DNA from: Gemmatimonadota bacterium
GTDB lineage: Bacteria > JAAXHH01
DNA length: 64,000 bases
Direction of reading: 5' to 3'
NCBI GenBank assembly: GCA_009841265.1
Contig: VXMB01000014.1
Span: 699,333 to 763,332 of the forward strand
Positions 46,801 through 55,454 of this stretch are shown one piece after another (within the stretch, counting starts at the first letter, position 1; every line of letters starts with the position of its first letter). Both the position numbers and the translations under genes were made by a program. Below the pieces are notes generated by a model, which saw nothing but the letters and a program-made list of their open reading frames with translations, was not told the DNA's origin and did not search any database.

Positions 46801-47461
46801 TCGATACGAGCACGTAGGGGTCGAGCTGCTCCAGCCGCCAGTTCATGAGCGGATCGGACGACAGGCCGGTTTCGACGGCGAAGATGTGCTCGGTAAGGTC
46901 GCCGTAACAGTCAGATATCCGGTCGAATCCTCCCCTTGATCCCAGGGCCGAGAACCAGGGCGTCCAGACGTGGGCGGGGATGAGGCAGGCCATCGGGTCG
47001 GTCTCGAGGGTGATCTCCAGCAGGTCCCGGGAGTCCAGTCCCAGGATGGGACGTCCGTCCGATCGGATATTGCCGATGGCGCCGAGGTGGGCCTGCAGGG
47101 ACTTGGCGGCCTCGAATCCGGGCGCCAGGATGATGTTATGCACCTTCCGCACGCGGCCGAGCCGTTTGTAGATGTTCGATATCTCGACCGTCAGCATGAA
47201 ACGAACCGGCGCCCGGCAGGCGGCCGGCACCTGGCCGTCCATCGTCCTCTCGACCTCGGGCTTCAGCCGGAACAGGCCCTCCTCGGCCGGTTGCAGTTTC
47301 TCCTCCAACTCATCCATCCAGCCCGGGTGAACGAAATCCCCGGTGCCCACCACCCGGATGCCCTTCAGCTGGGCCCACTTGTACAGGTGCTCCAGGTTCA
47401 GGTTCTTGCTGGTCGCTCTCGAGTAGTGGGAGTGGAGATGCAGATCGGCGTGGAAGGGCAA
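43868..47461 (-). CDS. EndoQ (PHP endonuclease) - UvrD helicase fusion
   Basis: A 1197-residue two-enzyme fusion. Residues 1 to about 400 form an EndoQ-type PHP nuclease: HADLHLHSHYSRATS, SNSDAHSPG (H225) and a zinc site (C279, C295-x2-C298 in GLCPDCGKP). EndoQ cuts DNA beside deaminated bases. An acidic, Val/Pro/Glu-rich linker (about 420-510) leads to a UvrD/PcrA superfamily 1 helicase: GPLNEDQLKAV, Walker A AGPGTGKT, GTFHG, DEYQDINPAQ, GDPNQAIYGFRGA, LMTLHAAKGLEF and FYVAMTRAKERLY. A 45-bp repeat inserts about 35 residues before GTFHG. The C-terminus NQLSLFG resembles a beta-clamp-binding motif. Confidence 0.9.
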   Translation of the reverse strand: MPFHADLHLHSHYSRATSKNLNLEHLYKWAQLKGIRVVGTGDFVHPGWMDELEEKLQPAEEGLFRLKPEVERTMDGQVPAACRAPVRFMLTVEISNIYKRLGRVRKVHNIILAPGFEAAKSLQAHLGAIGNIRSDGRPILGLDSRDLLEITLETDPMACLIPAHVWTPWFSALGSRGGFDRISDCYGDLTEHIFAVETGLSSDPLMNWRLEQLDPYVLVSNSDAHSPGKLGRETTLFDTSCDYPAIYSALSDPEDEGLTGTVEFYPEEGKYHYDGHRKCERRMHPRETIDGKGLCPDCGKPVTVGVMARVEALADREEGKKPPRARHFFSVIPLPEIIGEAKQVGPGTKTVDTVYQAMVSRLGSELDILLDIPEDDIAQVGGTLIAEGIRRMRVGEVDILPGYDGDYGVIKLFNPEDRLGDDTQIALLEDLPVKEKKPVRADPVPDDTPAVGEDETPEVDEASPAITNGKADVAVPVPAVPETTAFAMPVETTPDVADLEAPEAPEDATSMSGPLNEDQLKAVTHREGHLLIVAGPGTGKTHTLTHRMAYLARHETTPGRMLAVTFTNKAAGELKARLATLLNGQAGVMKTRQGAVLDGQEGILKAQQGAQLDGQDGTAAMVGTFHGICLALMRQWSRHASIPFSLSVATPDDQERLARAQWPLDNAVQLRRRLEEVARWKASGRSGEIPEAVSAYTRLLRRHGLLDFDDVILETTKLLRSDERFRQNVHERFHYVFVDEYQDINPAQHDLLKILVEGGARMTAIGDPNQAIYGFRGADTRYFHSFEEDFPGAAVRYLGENYRSAATLLDASSQVMRASGASTAPPPVAALYVQGRLVIRETRSDRAEAEYVVHQIERMVGGTSHFSQDSGRLEHGPDPGEERSFGDIAVLYRVNSQNTALVEAFERSGIPYHVAGDTSLINRPGVQEIVTLLQLGDGRTVTTGSALRCLSSTIDGLGDRTVELIEELWKKRNQITIDHVRELMDHPRLLMKRSRNGVEALLSDLKTINTDLEKRTAAHILENLARSSIWDKLKWRYPRADDSLRELARYARIETELPVMLDKLLLSQEYDAFGEASEHVNLMTLHAAKGLEFPVVFVVGCEDGLVPLQHGGEVSDADEERRLFYVAMTRAKERLYLVRSGKRMLFGEVRTTRPSPFLTDIEEQLKQYDRPDGPRKSDPGRRKKAKSKPTNQLSLFG
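45611..45715. repeat. 45-bp in-frame tandem repeat inside helicase (2.3 copies)
   Basis: Units 45671-45715 and 45626-45670, with a partial at 45611-45625. In protein: NGQAGVMKTRQGAVL, DGQEGILKAQQGAQL, DGQDG. The insertion lies between the SF1 helicase motif TFTNKAAGELK and GTFHG. Confidence 0.9.
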
Positions 47462-47628
47462 GGCGTTCCCCTGTTCGTTGACCCGTCACGGATTCCATGC
47501 GCCGCAAGTGCCCGGTTCCGGGTCCTTCCGGCGTTGCCGCACCTGTTGGAAAGATGGGCAAATGCGCGGGTACGGGCAAGGAGTTTGTAGGGTCCGGGCG
47601 AGGTGGACCAGGCGATGAGGCCAGGCGG

Positions 47629-50600
47629 TCAGGAAGCCGGCGATTCGGCCGCTTCGCCCGGTTCCAGGACCTGTCCGCTCAGCCGGTTCCGGACACTGGA
47701 CAGGAAGGCGAGCCCGTCTTCGAGGATGTAGTAGCAGATGGGCACCAGGATCAGCGTGATGGCGGTCGCGAATAGCACGCCGAATCCGAGGGATATGGCC
47801 ATGGGGATGAGGAACTGCGCCTGGAGGCTTCGTTCCATCAGGATCGGAACCAGCCCGGCGAAGGTCGTGATCGAGGTCAGCAGCACGGGCCGGAACCGGG
47901 CGACCCCCGCGTTCCTGATGATCTCGTGCAGGTCCGCGTCGGGTCCCGCACGGTCGCGTCCGCGGTTGATGAAGTCCACCAGTACCAGGCTGTTGTTCAC
48001 AACGACGCCGGACAGCGCGACGATACCGAAGAGGGAGAGCAGCGAAATCGCGAATCCCATGATCAGATGGCCCAGGACCGCCCCCACGATGCCGAAGGGG
48101 ATGACGCTCATGATGATCATGGGCTGGACGTAGGACTTGAAGGGGATGGCCAGCAGTCCGTAGATCACGAGCAGGGCGACCAGGAATCCGAAGCTCAGGC
48201 TTTCGATGGACTCCTGCTGGTTGCGCTGTTGTCCCTCCAGGGTGTAGGTCAGGCCCGGGTACCTGGCCATCAGGGACGGCAGGTACGATGACGTGAGGTC
48301 GCTGAGAATGTCATTGGAACTGGCGACGGCGTCGTTCACGTCGGCGGTGACCGTGATGACGCGCTTCCGGTCCGTCCGCCGTATGCTGGAATAACCCCGT
48401 CCCATCTCCGCCTGCGCCGCGAGTGAGAAGGGCACTTCGATGCCGGTCGGCGTCCGAATGCGCATGTTTTCCATGTCGCCCAGGGACCGCCTTTCCGATT
48501 CGGGATAACGCACCATCACGCGGACGTCGTCACGGCCCCGCTGGATCCGCTGGGCTTCTTCACCGAAGAAGGCTTGCCGGACCTGACGGGACAGCCCCGC
48601 CATGGTGATGCCGAGGGCCTCTCCTTCGGGCGTTACGTTCAGCCTGATCTCCTGTTTGCCCGGCCTGAAATCGTCCGCCACGTCCATGACGCCGTCATAA
48701 TTCGCCACCGTGCCTTTCAACTCGGCGGTAGCCTGCAGCAGCGCTTCGGGATCGGGACTGGACAGTTCGATGTTGATCGCCTCGCCCGCATTGAACAGGG
48801 AGGAGGTGAACGAGAGTTCCACCACATCGGGAATCGGACCGATGAGATCCCGCCAGCGGTTAACGATTTCCTCGCCGCTGATGTTCCGGGTTTCCGACGG
48901 GGACAGGCCCAGTACGACCTCACCGATGTGGGAGGACCGGGCGGACCCGACTATGCCTCCCGCGTTCTGCTGCGCCCGGGCGGCGTTCGGCTGTTCGCCG
49001 ATGGCCGCCATGATGTTCCGTATGACCTCGGTATCGCTCCCGGGGTCGTCACGGGCGATTTCGTCGCCGACCTGTCTCTGCAGCAGTACGGCGCTTTCCT
49101 CGATCAGCCCGATATACCGGTCGGTGACCTCGGCGGGCGTACCCTCGGCCAGGGTAAGGTGCGCCGAGACGAATTCGTTCTCCACGGTCGGAAAAAACAC
49201 GAAGCGGAGGATGCCGCCGGCCACGAGCCCGGTGGTGAGGATGATCGCGCCGACGCCAATGGACAGGGTGAGGTACCGCCAGGAGAGTGCCTTCTTCAAC
49301 AGGGGAACGTAGACGCCGTCCACGAATCGCCGGAGATGCCGGGCAACGTTGTCCTGCAGTTCGTACAGCCACTTGTCGGCGTAGAAGAGCACGAGGTAGA
49401 AAGGCCTGACCAGCAGGAACGTACGGGGCAGCGGATTTTCCTTCTTCTTCGGCTGTCCGTGGCGCAGGTGGGTGGGCAGAATGAGCAGGGACTCGATCAG
49501 GGAGAAGAGCAGCATGAGGATGATCACGATGGGGAAGATCTCGAAGAATTTCCCCATGAGCCCCTCCACGAAGAACATGGGCATAAAGGCGACGATGGTC
49601 GTCAGGACCGCGAAGGTAATGGGCTTGGCGATCCCCTGGACGCCCATCCGCGCGGCCGTCGCGGGCTCCACCCCCCTTTCCTGGTGCGCGTAGATGTTCT
49701 CCCCGGCGATGATGGCGTCGTCCACCACGATGCCGAGCACCATGATGAAGGCGAAAAGCGAGAGCATGTTGATGGAAGCGCCCACCAGCGGCATCATCCA
49801 GAAAGTGCCGAGAAAGCAGATGACGATACCCAGGGCGACCCAGAACGCCAGCCGGATGCGCAGGAACAGGGCCAGGCAGAGGAATACAAGCAGGAAACCC
49901 AGTTGGCCGTTTCTGATCATCAGGTCGAGCCGGCTTTCGAGGAGCCGGGACTGGTCCTGCCAGGTGATCAGCTCGACGCCGTCCGGCAGCTCTGCCTGCC
50001 TGGCGGCCACGTACCGGTGCACGGCGCCGGAGACGTCGAGGATGTTCTCGTTGCCCACGCGGAAGACCTTCACCAGGGCGGCCGGTTTTCCGTCGAACCG
50101 GGAGAAGACGTCCGTTTCCGCGAATCCGTCGACGACCCGGGCCACGTGGCTGAGGAGAAGCCGCGTGCCGTCGGAGCGGGACCGCAGCACGATCCGGTCG
50201 AATTCGGCTCCGACCAGGGCCTGTCCCTTCGATCGGAGCAGGATCTCGCCGCCGGGGGTCTTCACCGAGCCGCCGGGCAGGTCGAGCGAGGAATTCCGCA
50301 CGGCGCCGACGACCTCGGAGAACGTCAGCCCGTAGCGGCGGAGCGCGGCTTCGGAAACCTCGATGGATATCTCGTACGGACGGACGCTCGCCAGGTTTAC
50401 ATGGCTGATCTCCGGCTGGGACAGCAGGTCTTCCCGGATCTCTTCGGCCAGGCGCTTCATGGACGGCTCGTCCAGCCGCCCGGCCACGGCGACGTCGATG
50501 ACCTGGCGCCGGAAGATGATCTCCTGGATCACCGGTTTCTCCGTTTCCTCCGGGAAGGTGTCGATGGCGTCCACGCGGGACTTCAGGTCATGGAGCAGCG

Positions 50601-50910
50601 TGCGGGCGTCGGCGTCGGGGTCCACCTCGACCTGGATCCTGCCGACCCCCTCTGAAGCGGTGGAACTGAGTTTCTTGATGCCGTCCAGGTCCTGAATGGC
50701 TTCTTCCACCCGGACGCATACCGCTTCTTCCACTTCGGCCGGCGCCGCGCCCAGGTAGGGGACTGTGATGATGACAATGTCGGTCTCGAACTCGGGAAAG
50801 ATCTCGACCTTTAACCGGGATATCATCAGCAGTCCGCCCACGATGATCGTCATCATGAGCAGGTTGGCCGCCACGTTGTTCCGTGCGAACCAGGCCAGTA
50901 CGTAGTTCAT
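47629..50910 (-). CDS. RND efflux transporter, AcrB/MdtBC-like
   Basis: A 1093-residue inner-membrane proton-driven exporter of the HAE1 type with the expected twelve membrane helices and two large periplasmic loops. It opens YVLAWFARNNVAANLLMM, with IFPEFETDIVIITVPYLGAAP; helix 4 holds the proton-relay pair in VLGIVVDDAIIAGENIY. The adaptor gene overlaps its start by four bases and a TolC-like gene precedes that, giving a complete tripartite pump. Drug or toxic-compound efflux is the usual role; specificity cannot be read. Confidence 0.94.
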   Translation of the reverse strand: MNYVLAWFARNNVAANLLMMTIIVGGLLMISRLKVEIFPEFETDIVIITVPYLGAAPAEVEEAVCVRVEEAIQDLDGIKKLSSTASEGVGRIQVEVDPDADARTLLHDLKSRVDAIDTFPEETEKPVIQEIIFRRQVIDVAVAGRLDEPSMKRLAEEIREDLLSQPEISHVNLASVRPYEISIEVSEAALRRYGLTFSEVVGAVRNSSLDLPGGSVKTPGGEILLRSKGQALVGAEFDRIVLRSRSDGTRLLLSHVARVVDGFAETDVFSRFDGKPAALVKVFRVGNENILDVSGAVHRYVAARQAELPDGVELITWQDQSRLLESRLDLMIRNGQLGFLLVFLCLALFLRIRLAFWVALGIVICFLGTFWMMPLVGASINMLSLFAFIMVLGIVVDDAIIAGENIYAHQERGVEPATAARMGVQGIAKPITFAVLTTIVAFMPMFFVEGLMGKFFEIFPIVIILMLLFSLIESLLILPTHLRHGQPKKKENPLPRTFLLVRPFYLVLFYADKWLYELQDNVARHLRRFVDGVYVPLLKKALSWRYLTLSIGVGAIILTTGLVAGGILRFVFFPTVENEFVSAHLTLAEGTPAEVTDRYIGLIEESAVLLQRQVGDEIARDDPGSDTEVIRNIMAAIGEQPNAARAQQNAGGIVGSARSSHIGEVVLGLSPSETRNISGEEIVNRWRDLIGPIPDVVELSFTSSLFNAGEAINIELSSPDPEALLQATAELKGTVANYDGVMDVADDFRPGKQEIRLNVTPEGEALGITMAGLSRQVRQAFFGEEAQRIQRGRDDVRVMVRYPESERRSLGDMENMRIRTPTGIEVPFSLAAQAEMGRGYSSIRRTDRKRVITVTADVNDAVASSNDILSDLTSSYLPSLMARYPGLTYTLEGQQRNQQESIESLSFGFLVALLVIYGLLAIPFKSYVQPMIIMSVIPFGIVGAVLGHLIMGFAISLLSLFGIVALSGVVVNNSLVLVDFINRGRDRAGPDADLHEIIRNAGVARFRPVLLTSITTFAGLVPILMERSLQAQFLIPMAISLGFGVLFATAITLILVPICYYILEDGLAFLSSVRNRLSGQVLEPGEAAESPAS

Positions 50911-52115
50911 CTGCCCGTGCCTTCCTCTTCCTGTACGACGGTTCCGGACGAACTCGATTCGAGTACGCGCACTTCCATGCCGTCCACCTGGGTTTCGAGG
51001 GCGGACAGGCAGACGCGTTCGCCGGCCTCGATTCCGCTATGGACGTATACCTGGTCCGACGCTATCCGGAGGATCTCGACACGCCGGAACCGAAGCCGGT
51101 TTTCGTCATCGATGATGGCGATCCGGTTTTCGCCATGCATGGCCGTCCGGGGCAATACCGCCACATCGGGATAGCGCTTGCCCAGGATCTCGGCCTCGAT
51201 GAACATGCCGATGCCCAGGGGTGGCCGGTCGGGATTCGCGCCCCGGCCGTAAGGATTCTGGACCCTGGCTACCGCGTAGACCATCCGGCTCATGGGGTCG
51301 ATCTCACCCTCCATGCGGACCACCGTGCCGTCCCACCGGTGCCGGCGGCCGGCGAATTCGGCGCTGATCACGACCGGGGGCCCCGCGACGCGGGCCGTCT
51401 CGCCGCGGAACTGCATGGGCGTATCGAAGAATGCCAGTTCTTCATCGGGTATGGGCAGTCGTATCTCGGCGTAGTTGATGGCGTAGATGGTCGCCAACGC
51501 CTCGCCCCGCCGGAGGAACTGGCCCACGTCCACGTTTTTCTTCCTCACCCTGCCGGCGTACGGCGCGCGGATCTCCGTTCGTTCCAGGTTGAGCTTCGCC
51601 TGCTGAAGCGCCGCGACGGACGCTTCCAGGTTGGCCCGGGCCTGGGCCAGTTGAGGTTCTCTCAGGACAAGCGGCATGGGTGCGCCCGATCCCAGCCGGC
51701 GCCATTCGTCCTCGGCGAGGCGGGCTTCCTCCTGCTCGATCTGCAGCGCGGTGGCGAACCGGGCCGTATCCGCGGCGGCACGCGTGACCGCCAGTTCCGC
51801 GTCGCGCGGGTCGAGGCGCACCAGCAACTCGTCTCTTTCGAAGAACCCGCCGGGAACGAAGGAAGGAGATACGAAGACGATCTGACCGTCCGTCTCGGCC
51901 GAAAGCGCGCTCTCGGTCCTGGGCATCACCGCACCCTGGGACCGTACCGTGAGCCGGACCGTGTCCAGCGTCGCGACGGCCGTGCGAACCAGCGGAGGCG
52001 GGACGTCCGGCATCCTGCTTTCCACCACGGGCCGGCTGCGGACCAGGAAGACCATGATCAGCACCGATCCCGCGACAATGGCCAGCGGAAGGGATATTCT
52101 AAGCCACTTGTTCAT
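50907..52115 (-). CDS. RND periplasmic adaptor (HlyD/MFP family)
   Basis: A 402-residue periplasmic adaptor linking the inner-membrane pump to the outer-membrane channel. An N-terminal anchor (LRISLPLAIVAGSVLIMVFLV) is followed by the barrel/lipoyl halves (RSQGAVMPRTESALSAETDG; LERTEIRAPYAGRVRKKNVD) flanking a coiled coil, then barrel domains. No lipobox cysteine is seen. It sits between the TolC-like gene (three-base gap) and the RND gene (four-base overlap). Confidence 0.93.
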   Translation of the reverse strand: MNKWLRISLPLAIVAGSVLIMVFLVRSRPVVESRMPDVPPPLVRTAVATLDTVRLTVRSQGAVMPRTESALSAETDGQIVFVSPSFVPGGFFERDELLVRLDPRDAELAVTRAAADTARFATALQIEQEEARLAEDEWRRLGSGAPMPLVLREPQLAQARANLEASVAALQQAKLNLERTEIRAPYAGRVRKKNVDVGQFLRRGEALATIYAINYAEIRLPIPDEELAFFDTPMQFRGETARVAGPPVVISAEFAGRRHRWDGTVVRMEGEIDPMSRMVYAVARVQNPYGRGANPDRPPLGIGMFIEAEILGKRYPDVAVLPRTAMHGENRIAIIDDENRLRFRRVEILRIASDQVYVHSGIEAGERVCLSALETQVDGMEVRVLESSSSGTVVQEEEGTGR

Positions 52116-52118
52116 CCT

Positions 52119-53579
52119 CTACTCCTGTAAATCACCTATTTCTTTTATATCGGCGGTCTCCGTTGCCATTCGTTCGAATCCGCCGCCCAGCGCCAGGTAG
52201 AGGTCTACCCGGGCGTCCAGCCGTTGACGCCGCACGGCCAGGTACTGTCCCTCGGAATCGAAGGCCCGCCGCTGGGCGTCCAGCATGGTGATCACGTCGC
52301 TCAGTCCGCCGTGGTAACGCGATTCCGCCAGTTCACGGGCGGCCGCCGCCTGCGTCGTCGCTTCCAGGAGCGCGGCTTCGCGCCGCCGGAGAAGCCCGTC
52401 CGCCGCCAGGGCGGTTTCCACCTCCCCGTAGGCGCGCAGGGCCCGATCCGCGAAGTTCGCCAGGACCTGGTCCCTGTTGGCCTCGGCCAGGTCCACCCCC
52501 GCACTGAGCCGCCCGCCCTGGAACAGGGGCTGCAGCAGGCTGGACACGAGGCTCCAGACGATGAAATCGCCATCGAGGAGGTCGGTCAGCGCGGCGGTGG
52601 ACGTCCCGCCCGAACCGGTCAAGCGGATGGCCGGGTACCGCGCCTTCTTCGCTACGCCGATACGGGCGCCGGCCGCGGCGAGCTGCCGCTCGGCCAGCAT
52701 CAGGTCCGGCCGGCGCGCGATGAGATCGGCGGGCAGTCCGGCCGGCACGGTCGAGGGTACGGGGGGTAGCTCTGAAGCGATGGCGAGTTCGGCCGAAGGA
52801 TACCTGCCGAGCAGGATCTCGAGCTGCCGGACGACGCCGTCGAAGGCCTGCATACGCTGGAGGACGACGGCCTCGGCAGCGGCCACGTTGGCGAGCGAAA
52901 GGCGAAGGTCGAGGGCGGGTCTGAGTCCGCGCGCGTACCGGTTCTCGATCCGCTCGTTCACCACGCTGAAATTGTCTCTTGTCGCCCGGGCCAGATCGAG
53001 TTGGCGGCGGGCTTCAATGGCGGCGAACCACGCCTTGGCGGTCTGGCCGGCCACGGAAGACCGGACGCCATAGAGGTCTGCCTGCGAACCCTGCAGATCC
53101 GCCAGCGCGGCCGCCTTGTCATCGCTCAGCCGGCCCCACAGATCGATCTCCCAGTTTATATTCGTCGACACGCCGTAGTTCGTCGACGTCGTCTTCAGCA
53201 CACCGCCGTTCCCGCCGGGAATCGGGAATCCGATGAAGTTCCGGCGTGTCCTGGTACGGTTGAAATCCAGGCTGACCTGGGGCAGCAGGGGGGCGCCCAC
53301 GATGCGTGCCTGGGCCCGCGCGGCCTGCATGCGGCCGGTGACCGACTTGAGTTCGAAGTTGCGGGTGAGGGCTTCGTCGATGATCCCGTCCAGCCGGGCG
53401 TCGCTGAAATCCGACCACCAGCGCTCATCGATCGTGCCGCCTTCCGACGGCGCGGCGGTCCACTGAAGGGGAACCGGGGTATCAAGGGACGGACGCTGCG
53501 GCTTCGGCGCCGAAGCGCAACTCGATACCAGCGCCGCGGACACGAATACGAACACGAGCATGGCCATGGCTGATCGCAA
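52119..53579 (-). CDS. TolC/NodT-family outer-membrane lipoprotein
   Basis: A 486-residue outer-membrane efflux channel of the NodT type. Signal peptide with lipobox LVSSC; two OEP repeats (WWSDFSDARLDGIIDEALTR; RPDLMLAERQLAAAGARIGVAK) form the helical barrel. The frame opens at 53663, but AGGAGG five bases before a TTG at 53579 is the best start; ATGs at 53567 and 53561 are alternatives. It is the first gene of the TolC-adaptor-RND operon, whose order outer membrane protein first is less common. Confidence 0.92.
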   Translation of the reverse strand: MRSAMAMLVFVFVSAALVSSCASAPKPQRPSLDTPVPLQWTAAPSEGGTIDERWWSDFSDARLDGIIDEALTRNFELKSVTGRMQAARAQARIVGAPLLPQVSLDFNRTRTRRNFIGFPIPGGNGGVLKTTSTNYGVSTNINWEIDLWGRLSDDKAAALADLQGSQADLYGVRSSVAGQTAKAWFAAIEARRQLDLARATRDNFSVVNERIENRYARGLRPALDLRLSLANVAAAEAVVLQRMQAFDGVVRQLEILLGRYPSAELAIASELPPVPSTVPAGLPADLIARRPDLMLAERQLAAAGARIGVAKKARYPAIRLTGSGGTSTAALTDLLDGDFIVWSLVSSLLQPLFQGGRLSAGVDLAEANRDQVLANFADRALRAYGEVETALAADGLLRRREAALLEATTQAAAARELAESRYHGGLSDVITMLDAQRRAFDSEGQYLAVRRQRLDARVDLYLALGGGFERMATETADIKEIGDLQE

Positions 53580-53886
53580 GAAAACCTCCTGGCGGGCGGT
53601 GGCGGCGATCCTTGTTATGCGCCTAACCGTACGGACGTCGAACACAGAAGAAACTCGGAACATCCGGTATTTCCGTCAAGGCATTTCATGGTTGGACAGC
53701 CCGCGAAATAAACCCTTGCGGCCCATTTCATATATCTGTTGCAATTCGTTCGCGGCATCGTTATATGGTATGCGCCGTAAACGGAATGCGCCGGGTTGAC
53801 CGGCGGCCCGACGGCCAGGTTGATCGTCGGCCCAGATTGATCGACGGCCCGCCGGCCTGGCGGACCGGCAATGCAGGAGATGAGGC
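53580..53886. other. Intergenic region, efflux operon / cys operon
   Basis: Spacer between divergent operons with no credible gene. It contains the cysC promoter (separate entry) and, at about 53800-53870, an irregular repeat of TTGA(C/T)CG-x-CGGCCC segments (at 53804, 53818 and nearby 53839), less regular than the other arrays. Confidence 0.5.
53739..53767 (+). promoter_or_regulatory. Candidate sigma-70 promoter of cysC operon
   Basis: TTGCAA (53739-53744), 17-base spacer, TATATG (53762-53767); each box matches four of six consensus bases. It is about 120 bases before the cysC start. Confidence 0.45.
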
Positions 53887-54423
53887 ATGGGGGAAAGGCC
53901 GCGCGAAGCGAAGAAACCCTTTGTCCTGTGGTTCACCGGGCTGTCCGGATCGGGAAAGAGCACGATCGCGGACCGGGTCCACCGAAGTCTGCAGGAGAGC
54001 GGGATCAAGGCGGAAAGGCTGGATGGAGATGAAATCCGGGCCGTTTTCCCCGACACGGGGTTTGACAGACCCGGACGCATGGCCCACATAGCCCGCGTGG
54101 GTTTCCTGGCGTCGGTTCTCGAGCGAAACGGCATCTGTACAATCGTGTCGCTCATTTCGCCTTACCGGGAGGCCCGGGAGGAAGTACGGCAACGCTGCGG
54201 GCGGTTCATTGAAGTGCACCTGTCCACGCCCCTGGCTGTGTGCGAGGCCCGGGACGTAAAGGGACTGTACGCCAGGTCGAGGCGGGGAGAGATCAGCGGG
54301 TTTACCGGACTGGACGATCCCTACGAAGCACCGGAAACGCCGGAATTGCGTATCGACACCTCGCGGCTGACGGCCGCGGAATCCGAGAAGATGGTCATGG
54401 AACACATCGCCCCCTTTCTGTAG
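53887..54423 (+). CDS. cysC: Adenylylsulfate (APS) kinase, stand-alone
   Basis: A 178-residue kinase that phosphorylates APS to PAPS. The P-loop is GLSGSGKS (18-25), the APS-site motif LDGDEIR (D46, D48) is intact, and [17 protein letters not shown] and [16 protein letters not shown] are typical. GGAG precedes the ATG. Spacing to cysD is eight bases, so it heads a cysC-cysD-cysNC operon. A second, altered APS kinase domain is fused to CysN downstream, so this copy is probably the working one. Confidence 0.93.
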   Translation: MGERPREAKKPFVLWFTGLSGSGKSTIADRVHRSLQESGIKAERLDGDEIRAVFPDTGFDRPGRMAHIARVGFLASVLERNGICTIVSLISPYREAREEVRQRCGRFIEVHLSTPLAVCEARDVKGLYARSRRGEISGFTGLDDPYEAPETPELRIDTSRLTAAESEKMVMEHIAPFL

Positions 54424-54431
54424 AATCACCA

Positions 54432-55337
54432 ATGCCACGATATTCCATCTCACACCTGATGCAGCTTGAAGCCGAGAGCATCCACGTCATGCGCGAGGTC
54501 GCCGCGGAATTCGAGCGGCCCGTCATGCTGTATTCGGTCGGCAAGGACTCCTCGGTCATGCTGCACCTCGCGCGCAAGGCCTTCTATCCGCAGAAACTGC
54601 CCTTCCCGCTCATGCACGTCGACACCGGGTACAAGTTCGAGGAGATGTACGACTTCCGGAGGCGCATGGCCGAGGAATACGAGGCGGACCTGATCGTCCA
54701 CCGCAACGAGGAAGCCATCGCCGCAGGCGCCAATCCCTACGACCTGGGCACGCAGCGCTGCTGCGGCCTGCTTAAGACGCAGGCCCTGCTCGACGGGCTC
54801 AGGGAAGGGCGCTTCGACGCCGCGCTGGGCGGCGCCAGGCGCGAGGAGGAGAAATCGCGGGCCAAGGAACGGTTCTTCTCATTCCGGGACCGGTTCGGCC
54901 AGTGGGATCCGAAGAACCAGCGGCCCGAACTGTGGAACCTGTACAACTGCCGCGTCGGCCAGGAGGAATCCATCCGGGTCTTCCCCCTCTCCAACTGGAC
55001 CGAACTGGACATCTGGATGTACATCCACCGGGAGAGCATCCCGGTCGTACCCCTTTATTTCGCCCGGGAGCGCGAGGTCGTGGTCCGGGGGGAGCAACTG
55101 ATCCCCCTGGAAGGACAGGCCCGCCTGCTGCCCGGCGAGACCCCCCGCTCCATGGTCTGCCGGTTCCGCACGCTGGGCTGCTCGCCCTGCACCGGCGCCG
55201 TCAAGTCCTCGGCGACTTCCGTCGAAGAGATCATCGAGGAAATGATGGTCGAGCGCATCTCGGAACGTTCCACCCGCATCATCGATCACGACCAGGAAGG
55301 GTCGATGGAGTTGAAGAAACGGGAGGGCTATTTCTAG
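54432..55337 (+). CDS. cysD: Sulfate adenylyltransferase subunit 2
   Basis: A 301-residue catalytic subunit of ATP sulfurylase, forming APS from ATP and sulfate with CysN. The PP-loop [19 protein letters not shown], the [13 protein letters not shown] segment, the [20 protein letters not shown] stretch and the C-terminal [14 protein letters not shown] are canonical. The frame reads upstream into cysC, but the ATG at the conserved [19 protein letters not shown] start is clear. A four-copy 20-bp repeat separates it from cysN. Confidence 0.95.
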   Translation: MPRYSISHLMQLEAESIHVMREVAAEFERPVMLYSVGKDSSVMLHLARKAFYPQKLPFPLMHVDTGYKFEEMYDFRRRMAEEYEADLIVHRNEEAIAAGANPYDLGTQRCCGLLKTQALLDGLREGRFDAALGGARREEEKSRAKERFFSFRDRFGQWDPKNQRPELWNLYNCRVGQEESIRVFPLSNWTELDIWMYIHRESIPVVPLYFAREREVVVRGEQLIPLEGQARLLPGETPRSMVCRFRTLGCSPCTGAVKSSATSVEEIIEEMMVERISERSTRIIDHDQEGSMELKKREGYF

Positions 55338-55347
55338 AGCCGGTTCA

Positions 55348-55427
55348 GCCACCGAAGCGGTGGTCCGGCCACTGAAGCGGTGGTCCGGCCACTGAAGCGG
55401 CGGTCCGGCCACTGAAGCGGCGGTCCG
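55348..55427. repeat. 20-bp direct tandem repeat between cysD and cysN (4 copies)
   Basis: Units GCCACCGAAGCGGTGGTCCG (55348), then three copies with one or two changes at 55368, 55388 and 55408. Each unit is also a small hairpin: CCACCG-AAG-CGGTGG in the first, wobble or mismatch in others. Confidence 0.95.
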
Positions 55428-55454
55428 GCCTCACGACCGGCAGCGCAACCTGAA

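Noticed and set aside
44723-46939. 738-codon ORF antisense to the EndoQ-UvrD fusion
   Set aside because: All conserved motifs lie on the other strand; this frame has no recognisable domain.
48574-50655. 693-codon ORF antisense to the RND transporter
   Set aside because: Shadow frame with no membrane segments or motifs.
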